DNA of 13,535 nt. Origin: Bacteroidales bacterium. GTDB taxonomy: Bacteria > Bacteroidota > Bacteroidia > Bacteroidales > UBA932. The notes under the pieces were generated by a model. That model was given only the letters and a program-made list of their open reading frames with translations. It did no database searches and had not been told where the DNA came from. Each line of letters begins with the position of its first letter. The first letter of the stretch is position 1. A program made the position numbers and the translations under genes. Below, piece after piece: positions 6,547 through 13,535 of this stretch. Where the stretch lies: assembly GCA_017509375.1 (NCBI GenBank), contig JAFWPT010000356.1, forward strand, positions 1 to 13,535, in the 5' to 3' direction.

Positions 6547-8091
6547 TCAATTCTCTTCGGATATAGAGCTTGCGGCGGCTACGGCACAACGTATGCCGTC
6601 GATGGCACTGGACACTATGCCTCCGGAATAACCGGCGCCTTCGCCTGCAGGATATACTCCGTCAAGCGACAGGGCTTCCAGGGTTTCCGGGTTCCTGGGC
6701 ACCCTTAGAGGGGAAGATGTACGGGACTCCACCCCAAGCAGCAGGGCGGCGTTGGTATAATAGCCCTTCATCTTGACACGGGGGAAAGCCTTCTGCAGGC
6801 GGGAAGCGACGATGGAGGGGAGCAGTTCGTGCAGAGGGGCACTGACAAGCCCCGGGAAATATGAACTCGGAGGCATCTTCTTGCTGATCTTGCCCAGACA
6901 GAAATCCTCCATCCTTTGGGCGGGAGCGGCCATGGGATTCTGCGGAATGTCCTTCTCTCCGCTGCAGCGGGCGCGTTCGCAGAAATCGAACATATCCTTC
7001 TCCACCCCGTGCTGGAAATCCATCAAACGGAACGGGCCGCTGCCGGGGACGTCCTCCGGCTCTATCTGCACCACTACTCCGGCATTGGCGAACTTGCCGT
7101 TACGACCGGAGTTGGACATACCGTTCAGCACGACTGTGCCGGGCTCGGTGGAAGAGGGCACCAAAATGCCTCCGGGGCACATGCAGAAGGAGAATACCCC
7201 CCTTCCGTCCACTTGCTCCACGAATGAATACTCTGCGGCAGGCACGCCAGGCTTCCACATTCCGTGGTACTGGTGGAAGTTGATTTTCTCCTGCGGATGC
7301 TCCACCCTGACCCCCAGAGCAAAGCCCTTAGCTTCAAGGGGAACGCCCTTCTTCTCCAGCATCTCGTAAACATCCCGTGCTGAATGGCCCGTCGCCAGGA
7401 TAAGCTTGCGGCCGCTGAAACGGCGGCCGTCGGCACACACGGCGGTCCAGCCGCCTGCCTCCGCCTCCAAAGCCACCAGCTTCGCCTCGAAATGATACTC
7501 CCCGCCATGTTCCAGCACGCACTTGCGAATATTCTCCACGATGAGCGGCAGCTTGTCGGAACCTATATGCGGGTGAGCGTCAATAAGTATGTCCTTAGAA
7601 GCGCCGAAGGCCACCAACTGATGCAGCACTTCACGGTTGTCTCCCCGCTTGGATGAACGGGTATAGAGTTTCCCGTCGGAAAAAGCCCCTGCTCCGCCTT
7701 CCCCGTAGCAGTAGTTGGATTCCGGATTCACCAGCCCTTCGCGCGAAAGCCGGGCCATGTCGAACTTGCGGGCGTGGACGTCCTTGCCTCTCTCCAGGAC
7801 CACCGGCTTGAAACCCAGGGTAAGCAACTTCAAGGCGGCGAACATCCCGGCGGGTCCAGCCCCTACGACAATCACAGCCGGGGCCCCGTGTACATCCCGG
7901 TATGATTCGGGAGCATAAGACTGATACTCTTCGTCAGGCCCGTAAGCCTCATATTGATAGCGCCATACCGGTTCCTTGCGGGCATCTATAGAGCGTTTCT
8001 TCAGCACCCACTTCATTCCGGCAGCTTTTGTCTCTATTTCCTTCAGCCGGGGCTCCCGCGTGAGGGGACATACAATCTCAAATTCTTTCAT
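6547..8091 (-). CDS. FAD-dependent dehydrogenase, COG2509 type
   Basis: This 514-residue flavoprotein has an N-terminal region with K-K-R-S-I-D-A-R-K (31-39), characteristic of COG2509 proteins. The Rossmann motif V-G-A-G-P-A-G-M-F-A-A-L (76-87) follows, with Glu100 at the end of the second strand for FAD ribose binding. Further family segments are N-Y-C-Y-G-E-G-G-A-G-A-F-S-D-G-K-L (126-142), A-T-G-H-S-A-R-D (233-240), F-C-M-C-P-G-G (302-308) and the C-terminal FAD-contact block Y-P-A-G-E-G-A-G-Y-S-G-G (480-491). The family is common in Bacteroidetes and Firmicutes; its physiological substrate is not established as far as I know. Its start codon overlaps the stop of the helicase gene (ATGA), so it is the third gene of the addB-addA transcript. 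No signal peptide is seen, so it is cytoplasmic. The link with DNA repair may be only positional. Confidence 0.88.
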   Translation of the reverse strand: MKEFEIVCPLTREPRLKEIETKAAGMKWVLKKRSIDARKEPVWRYQYEAYGPDEEYQSYAPESYRDVHGAPAVIVVGAGPAGMFAALKLLTLGFKPVVLERGKDVHARKFDMARLSREGLVNPESNYCYGEGGAGAFSDGKLYTRSSKRGDNREVLHQLVAFGASKDILIDAHPHIGSDKLPLIVENIRKCVLEHGGEYHFEAKLVALEAEAGGWTAVCADGRRFSGRKLILATGHSARDVYEMLEKKGVPLEAKGFALGVRVEHPQEKINFHQYHGMWKPGVPAAEYSFVEQVDGRGVFSFCMCPGGILVPSSTEPGTVVLNGMSNSGRNGKFANAGVVVQIEPEDVPGSGPFRLMDFQHGVEKDMFDFCERARCSGEKDIPQNPMAAPAQRMEDFCLGKISKKMPPSSYFPGLVSAPLHELLPSIVASRLQKAFPRVKMKGYYTNAALLLGVESRTSSPLRVPRNPETLEALSLDGVYPAGEGAGYSGGIVSSAIDGIRCAVAAASSISEEN

Positions 8092-10823
8092 ACTTCTACT
8101 ACTTTATCTTCAGGGACATACCAGATGTAACCACGTACCGTTCCATAGCCCATCCGACGATAGAGCGACATATATCTGCGGACTTGCCAAAGATAGCTGT
8201 CCCGCCCGGCTCCGAACTTATAGTCAATTATGGTAATGCTGCCGTCTGGATTCTCTACCACCCGGTCCGGACGGTGGAGGCTGCCGTCTGCAGCGAACAC
8301 GGATACTTCATTCCTTGCCTTGGGCGCCTTGGAAAACCATTCGGGGTGCCCCTCTATGCGGGATTTAAGCATATCTCGGTACTCGGATTCGATATCTGAG
8401 GGGATATCCTCAGGGCTGTCTGCCAAGGAGAGAATCTTATGAAGTTCTATTCCGCGCAGGCGTCCGGAGGCTTCGGGGCCTGTATGCCCGTCTTCTCCGA
8501 AATAATCGGATGCGTCCTGAGAGGCTTTGAGCCTGTCTCCCAAGGGGATGGAATTCCACCCAGCGCTGACGGGTATGCCTGAACTCATGTCCTTGCGCTC
8601 CATGAGGTTGAAATCGTAGGGTACGCCGAAGCTGCTTTCTTCGTTACATTTGCACCAGGCGTAAAGCATCTCCGAGAAGAAAGACCACTTCACGGCTTTT
8701 CCAGCCTTGATCGCGTCCAGCTTGCCTTTTGCCAAAGTATTGGCAATAATATGCAGGCTCTTGGACGCGCGGGTCAAAGCCACGTAGAATATATTCAGGT
8801 TATCTACAAGCTGCAGCCTGTATTCCTCTTCATAAGCGGATGCGAAGAGAGTCTGCTCAGACTTGCTGCTCAGCAAAACGGGATACAGGCCGTCTGCCAG
8901 GTGACCTAGCGGAGTACCGCCGCCATCCAGACGGCACCAGCGGGTTTCCTCTTTGTAGAGACCTACCTTTTCGGCAAAGGGAAAAATCACGTGAGGAAAT
9001 TCCAGGCCCTTTGCCTTATGTATGGTCATGATTCTTACCGCATCGGAGTTGGCCGGAGAGCCTATGTAGCACTCCGTTTTTTCATTCCAGGCGCGAATGA
9101 AAGCCTGCAGATTGTTACCCCCTTTATCGGACCACTCCTGCAGCATATCCATGAAGGCCCCTATGTACAGAGTCTCGGAGGCAAAAGTCTTGGGGTCGAA
9201 AGTCCTCAGTTCCCGTAGCAGATGCTCGCAAAAATCAATCAGGGAATGGTAATGCTCAGGGAAATGCACGCCGATTGACTTGGCAAGATAGCTGCCTACT
9301 GTGTTGCCCGGATCTTCATAGAAATTGAGCAGCGATATCAGGCGGCGCACGGTCACTGCCCCTTTCAGGTCGAGACTATCGTCGGAAATCACGTCAATGC
9401 CCTCTTCAATGAGGGCCGCGGCAATCTCAGAACCCTCTTTGTGTCCGCGGACAAGGATTGCGATGTCGCTCAGTCTGGCTCCCCGGGAACGGACGTCCGC
9501 AATGGATTCGAGTACTGCCGGAATCTGGTCTCCGGTAAAACTCACCCGCACACAGCCTTCTTGGGCTTCTTTCGTTTTTGCCGTCTGCTCAACGTTCGAA
9601 TACATTTCCGACAAGCCCACGAGCCCCGCCGCATAAGAGAAGAAACGGCTGTTGAAATCCACTACCGCCCTGGCGCTTCGCCAATTTTCGCCGGGAGAGT
9701 CAATGTCGGCAGATGGGAATTCCTGCTGGACCTCCGTGCCCAGAAGCCGCCAGTCCGACTCTCTCCAGCGATAAATGCTCTGCTTCACGTCTCCCACGAT
9801 CAAATTGTCCCCCGCAGCGTCGGCCTCCTTCAGAAGAGGCAGGAAATTCTCCCACTGCAGTCGGGAAGTATCCTGGAATTCATCCAGCAGGAAGTGAGCA
9901 TAACGGGTTCCCGTCTTTTCGTACACGAAAGGGGCGTCGGAACCGTCTATTATCTTCTTCAGCAGGCTATTGGACTCGTCCAGGGGCATCACGTTCTTTT
10001 CCTTTATCAAAGCCTCGAACTCCTGTTCGAACTCCCGGGCCACACCGAGCGCGTAAAGCTGCTTGTCAACTATCTGGGCCGTCGCGTAAACGGGGTACTT
10101 CTTCTCAAAGAAATCGCTCACGGCAGGGTCCTTGAGGGCCTTGACCCCGGGGTACTTCACGGAGCCGCCCTTCTCAGGCTTGAATCCCAATCCGGACGCC
10201 TCCTTCTCGAAATCCCGTATGACGCCGTTGCACAACTTGTGAATATCGGAGAGCCGCTGCTTGGAAAGGGCTTCTTTTTCATCTATTCCGTACTTTTCTT
10301 TCAGGCTGCGATATTCATCGCTCTTCAACCTGGCTCCCATTTCGGCAAGTCCGTCATCCATGCGGAAACGGGCCTGTCTTTCAATCTGTTCCAGCGCATT
10401 ACGCTTCAGCCAGCCAAGCAGTTCAGGCTTGTCTGCAGATACCCCGTCCAGCATACGGTCCACCGCTTCCTTCACAAGGGAAGCCTTGTCCAGTTCCACC
10501 TGGTACGAAGAAAACTGCCCGAGTTCCCGTGCGAACGCCCTGAGAGTCTGCTGGAAGAAACGGTCTATCGTACTTACGCCAAAGGCGCCGTAGTCATGGA
10601 GTATGCTCACCAGGTAATGCTTCGCACGCTGGTCGGTACGAGCGGCTTGCCCGAGATCCTTCAGGATGCGCTCCTTCATTTCGGCAGTGGCCTTGTTGGT
10701 GAAGGTAACCGCAAGCAGATGCTTGTAGGCTGCCGGATCCCCGGAGTCCAGAAGGTAGTCTATATAGGTGTGCGAGAGCCGGTAAGTCTTGCCGGAGCCC
10801 GCGCTGGCTTTAATTATCTTCAT
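8088..10823 (-). CDS. AddA/RecB-like UvrD-family helicase-nuclease
   Basis: The 911-residue product is the motor subunit of an AddAB/RecBCD-type enzyme that unwinds and degrades DNA from double-strand ends for RecA-dependent repair. SF1A helicase motifs run in order: Walker A A-S-A-G-S-G-K-T (6-13), V-T-F-T-N-K-A-T-A-E-M-K (Ia, 39-50), L-L-D-E-F-Q-D-T (II, 312-319), G-D-V-K-Q-S-I-Y-R-W-R (III, 344-354), N-W-R-S (IV, 380-383), T-I-H-K-A-K-G-L-E-F (V, 600-609) and Y-V-A-L-T-R-A (VI, 680-686). A RecB-type PD-(D/E)XK nuclease follows: G-I-E-L-H-K (791-796), R-P-D-R-V-V (851-856), I-I-D-Y-K-F-G (865-871) and Q-V-R-R-Y (880-884). The ATG at 10823 is preferred over an in-frame TTG at 10832 because it forms an ATGA overlap with the addB-like stop. 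It is shorter than B. subtilis AddA (about 1,230 residues) and lacks a Q motif before Walker A. Confidence 0.92.
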   Translation of the reverse strand: MKIIKASAGSGKTYRLSHTYIDYLLDSGDPAAYKHLLAVTFTNKATAEMKERILKDLGQAARTDQRAKHYLVSILHDYGAFGVSTIDRFFQQTLRAFARELGQFSSYQVELDKASLVKEAVDRMLDGVSADKPELLGWLKRNALEQIERQARFRMDDGLAEMGARLKSDEYRSLKEKYGIDEKEALSKQRLSDIHKLCNGVIRDFEKEASGLGFKPEKGGSVKYPGVKALKDPAVSDFFEKKYPVYATAQIVDKQLYALGVAREFEQEFEALIKEKNVMPLDESNSLLKKIIDGSDAPFVYEKTGTRYAHFLLDEFQDTSRLQWENFLPLLKEADAAGDNLIVGDVKQSIYRWRESDWRLLGTEVQQEFPSADIDSPGENWRSARAVVDFNSRFFSYAAGLVGLSEMYSNVEQTAKTKEAQEGCVRVSFTGDQIPAVLESIADVRSRGARLSDIAILVRGHKEGSEIAAALIEEGIDVISDDSLDLKGAVTVRRLISLLNFYEDPGNTVGSYLAKSIGVHFPEHYHSLIDFCEHLLRELRTFDPKTFASETLYIGAFMDMLQEWSDKGGNNLQAFIRAWNEKTECYIGSPANSDAVRIMTIHKAKGLEFPHVIFPFAEKVGLYKEETRWCRLDGGGTPLGHLADGLYPVLLSSKSEQTLFASAYEEEYRLQLVDNLNIFYVALTRASKSLHIIANTLAKGKLDAIKAGKAVKWSFFSEMLYAWCKCNEESSFGVPYDFNLMERKDMSSGIPVSAGWNSIPLGDRLKASQDASDYFGEDGHTGPEASGRLRGIELHKILSLADSPEDIPSDIESEYRDMLKSRIEGHPEWFSKAPKARNEVSVFAADGSLHRPDRVVENPDGSITIIDYKFGAGRDSYLWQVRRYMSLYRRMGYGTVRGYIWYVPEDKVVEV

Positions 10824-13535
10824 CTTCCGCAAATGGCTCTGAAATCACAAAACTTACAGTTGCCGGCATCCGGGGTACGTTTCCACGGTATGGAAAGGTC
10901 TGACAGTTCTTCCAGTACTCCGGATATCGATTCTTCCATGGCAGAGCAGAACTCCTCGTCGAGAGAGTGCTCGATCACAGCTTCCCCGCTCATCAGCGAT
11001 GGCGGCTGGTATATGGCTCCGGTAATCTCAGGCGCCTGCTTTTCCACAAAACGCTTGTAGAGGTACAGCTGCAGGCCTATCTGCGGCACATTCCCGGTCT
11101 TGGGGTTGAAATACAGATCATCCGGCTGCACCCGGCCGGTCTTGTAATCTACCACCCGGAGTTTCCCCGGACATACGCTGTCCAGGCGGTCGATATAGCC
11201 CTTGAACTTGTAGTCGCCTATAGTGAGCCATCTTTCTTGTTCCACACCGAGTATCTGGATATTCCCGCCGGCCTTTACCTGCCTCAGGTCTGCCTTGAGC
11301 ACAGCATCCACATAGCCGCAGATCACATCGGCATACACTATGTTCCGCCCGCTGACCTCAAAAGTATTGAGTTCCTGGCAGATAAGTTCTTCTACCAGCT
11401 CCCGTATGCGTTTTTTGTCCCCTATCAGCTTACCGAGCAGGCTTTCATCCAGCACGGTCCCTTTCGGATACAGCTTCTGCATGGCCTTGTGAAGTACGTT
11501 TCCGAACATTCCGGCATCCAGGGATTCGCTTAATTCTTTTTCCGCCTTAAGGCCCTCTACCTTAGCGTAATAGAACTTCACAGGACAGGCCAGGTAAGCT
11601 TTGACAGAACTGGCCGACAGAGCATCCGCCTTCAGTTTTGCTATATCCTCCGCTTTCTTGGGTATATCCTCGTCGCCGGGCTCCCTGCCGAGGGCTGAAA
11701 GAGCCTCGTAGTGATTTACTTTCACCCCGAAATGCATCTCCAGCTGGTAAAGGTAGCGGCTGGGCTCCCCGGATTTCACGCCTTCTGTGCGGGAATCGAA
11801 AACCATCCATACCTTCGAGGCTCTCTGCACCATACGGTAGAAATAATATGCCCAGACGGCGTCCTGGTATTCGTAGCTTGGCAAGCCGAAGCCGCGGCGG
11901 AGTTCAGGGGGAATGAAAGAAGCGCTGACGGAACGCCGCGGGAACACTCCTTCGTTGAAATTAAGTATGATGAGATTGTCGAAATCCATGGCCCGCAACT
12001 CCAGCGGTCCCATAATCTGCATACCCTCAAGCGGTTCTCCCTGGAACGGCACGGTTGCCGGAGCCAGCAACTGGCCAATAAGGCGGAAAAGCGACTGGGG
12101 CGTCAGGGCAAGAGAATGCCGGCCCAGAGAGGAGAGGCTCTCGTGGCAGAGTTTTGCGAAATCCAGCTCCAACTGCATGCCGGGCACCGCCTTCAACCCG
12201 GGAGCAAGCGTCACCAGCACATCCTGCAGCCATGCCAGTATATGGCCGGCCTGCACCGGGTCCGCGTCGGCGCTGCATGCCATGGGACGGAAGATAGCTT
12301 CCAGAACCGGGTCTCCGGACAATTCCACCTGTGGAATATAGAACAGGCGTTTCTTTCTCAGGGCCTCCAATTTGTCATGCGCCTCTGCGGAGAGCACCGT
12401 ACGCAATATCGAGTTGGAGCAGAGCGCCCACAGCTGCCGGTGGTAAAAATGCCACACGCCATCCTTGAGGCGCAGGTGCATCTGCAAGGCGGCAAGGTCT
12501 CCCAGAAGAGTGCTGAGCTGGCTTCCGGAGAAAGGATAACCCATGGTGACATTGAGCTTCTGCACATGCTCCGGAATGGAATTGAGCACCGGGATGAGCA
12601 TCGTCTCATCTGGCAGCACCACGGCTGTATCTATATCCGGTGAGTCTGTGCAGCGGGAAAGTATTTCTGGCAGTTGCTTTGCCTGGGCAATGCCGCCGGG
12701 GACGCTCAGCACGTTGAATTCGGTCTCCGGCAGGCCATCCGGATCAGGCTCGAAAGACGATGGAAACAAGGTGCTGAAATCTTTCAGGAAAAACGAAGAA
12801 CGGTTCTGCATGTCTTGAATTTGCGAAGAACGGAAATCCCAGCAGAATTCGGCCAGACCGGCATTTTGCAACTTTCGCAGCAGTGTCTTCTCGCACTCGT
12901 TCAGGGCATTCAGGCCCACGAAAACAAAACGATCGCTGAAAGGATGGCGTTCCGCCATCAAGTCTGCGGCGCTATGGTCCGAAAGGCGCTCCGCAAGCGA
13001 ACGGTAAACCATACCTTCATAGCAGAGACCGCGTTCTTCCAGCGCCCGGCGGAAATTGCGATACAGCGGCAGAAGCAGGTTCCATATACGTACGAAACCG
13101 TCCTTGACAGCCCCCTGGGTGAGGAAATGGCGGGTAAAACGCTCTATCGCCTCCTTCTGCTGCCCGGAAAGCCAAGACCAGTCATCCTGCATCTGCTTCA
13201 GCTCTTCCACGTTCACCAGAAGCTGGCCGGCATCAACCAGATACTGGTCTATATCATCAAAGTCGCCCAGCAGCGTATCACCCCAGAAAATGAAGTCGTC
13301 CAGCGGCTCAGCCTCCTTGTTGAGGCTCTTGTAGCAGTCGTACAACACCAGCAGCAAGCTTATACGGTCCGAAGGGCCGGCCCCGGTGGTACGATAGAAG
13401 AAATCGTTCATGGTAAAGAGCTGCGGGCTCAGTACGGGACCGGAACCGGACTCCGCGACGGCTTCTCCAAGATAGTGCTCGAAGAAACGCAGCGCCCTGC
13501 GGTTGGGGAATATGAAGCAGAGCCGGCTGATGTCG
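10820..13535 (-). CDS. AddB-like Fe-S PD-(D/E)XK nuclease subunit, 5' end outside the window
   Basis: This is the partner subunit of AddA. The frame stays open to the right edge: before the Met at 13411, 41 more codons include L-C-F-I-F-P-N-R-R-A-L-R-F-F and V-L-S-P-Q-L-F-T, typical of the AddB N-terminus, so that Met is internal. The visible 904 residues hold the inactive-helicase part, with L-E-L-R-A-M-D-F-D-N-L-I-I-L-N-F-N-E-G-V (near 11950-12010). The C-terminal nuclease has G-Y-I-D-R-L-D, V-V-D-Y-K-T-G and Q-x-x-L-Y-L-Y. Four cysteines frame it: one in Y-L-A-C-P-V-K-F-Y-Y (codon 11585-11587) and three in the final C-x2-C-x5-C (codons 10856-10858, 10847-10849, 10829-10831), the arrangement that holds a [4Fe-4S] cluster in B. 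subtilis AddB. It overlaps the helicase gene by ATGA. Any Walker A site would lie outside the window. Confidence 0.9.
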   Translation of the reverse strand, partial: DISRLCFIFPNRRALRFFEHYLGEAVAESGSGPVLSPQLFTMNDFFYRTTGAGPSDRISLLLVLYDCYKSLNKEAEPLDDFIFWGDTLLGDFDDIDQYLVDAGQLLVNVEELKQMQDDWSWLSGQQKEAIERFTRHFLTQGAVKDGFVRIWNLLLPLYRNFRRALEERGLCYEGMVYRSLAERLSDHSAADLMAERHPFSDRFVFVGLNALNECEKTLLRKLQNAGLAEFCWDFRSSQIQDMQNRSSFFLKDFSTLFPSSFEPDPDGLPETEFNVLSVPGGIAQAKQLPEILSRCTDSPDIDTAVVLPDETMLIPVLNSIPEHVQKLNVTMGYPFSGSQLSTLLGDLAALQMHLRLKDGVWHFYHRQLWALCSNSILRTVLSAEAHDKLEALRKKRLFYIPQVELSGDPVLEAIFRPMACSADADPVQAGHILAWLQDVLVTLAPGLKAVPGMQLELDFAKLCHESLSSLGRHSLALTPQSLFRLIGQLLAPATVPFQGEPLEGMQIMGPLELRAMDFDNLIILNFNEGVFPRRSVSASFIPPELRRGFGLPSYEYQDAVWAYYFYRMVQRASKVWMVFDSRTEGVKSGEPSRYLYQLEMHFGVKVNHYEALSALGREPGDEDIPKKAEDIAKLKADALSASSVKAYLACPVKFYYAKVEGLKAEKELSESLDAGMFGNVLHKAMQKLYPKGTVLDESLLGKLIGDKKRIRELVEELICQELNTFEVSGRNIVYADVICGYVDAVLKADLRQVKAGGNIQILGVEQERWLTIGDYKFKGYIDRLDSVCPGKLRVVDYKTGRVQPDDLYFNPKTGNVPQIGLQLYLYKRFVEKQAPEITGAIYQPPSLMSGEAVIEHSLDEEFCSAMEESISGVLEELSDLSIPWKRTPDAGNCKFCDFRAICGR

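Noticed and set aside
10824..10832. TTG start for the helicase three codons upstream of the ATG
   Set aside because: The ATG at 10823 gives the same 4-base overlap seen at other junctions in this window and needs no rare start codon.
9441..11060. A 539-codon open frame on the + strand opposite the helicase and the end of the addB-like gene
   Set aside because: It is antisense to two genes with clear domain motifs, shows no recognisable family features and spans their junction. GC-rich codon use on one strand commonly leaves such open frames on the other.
11711..12643. A 310-codon open frame on the + strand opposite the addB-like gene
   Set aside because: Antisense shadow of a well-supported gene; no family motif, signal peptide or promoter was seen.

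Overview
The window looks like chromosomal DNA of a Bacteroidota member, probably Bacteroidales. The signs are a TAnnTTTG-type promoter with an upstream TTG, starts without clear Shine-Dalgarno sequences, a long MnmA with an extra block before its C-terminal domain, a LolA-like protein ending in a VxDLR-type tail, and an AddB-like nuclease with an FPNRR motif near its N-terminus. I cannot name a genus. Coding density is very high: nine genes cover nearly everything, there is no RNA gene, insertion sequence or CRISPR array, and the only gaps are 7, 60 and 40 bases.

Left block (1-2568, + strand): the 3' part of a LolA-like lipoprotein chaperone, then mnmA (tRNA U34 thiolation, joined by an ATGA overlap), then a secreted MltD-type lytic transglycosylase. 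This is cell-envelope and translation housekeeping. The transglycosylase runs into an opposing radical SAM gene, and the two coding regions overlap by 20 bp at their 3' ends.

Middle block (2549-6506): a SplB/PA0069-like radical SAM gene on the - strand diverges from a three-gene + strand cassette: a putative circularly permuted ATP-grasp protein, a WbqC-family protein and a GT-A family 2 glycosyltransferase. The three are locked together by 4-base ATGA overlaps. The 60-bp divergent gap holds a good Bacteroidetes promoter that would start transcription almost at the start codon, together with an 8-bp direct repeat and a perfect 10-bp palindrome that could form an operator. This is the most novel part of the window: a compact, apparently self-contained set that could add a sugar or amino-acid-type group to a surface glycan or other acceptor. 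Its substrate cannot be read from the sequence.

Right block (6547-13535, - strand): an AddAB-type recombination helicase-nuclease pair. AddB carries a four-cysteine Fe-S nuclease and runs off the right edge. AddA is a UvrD/RecB-like helicase with a C-terminal nuclease. A COG2509-type FAD-dependent dehydrogenase follows. All three are joined by ATGA overlaps, so a flavoprotein of unclear role is translationally coupled to the double-strand-break repair machine.
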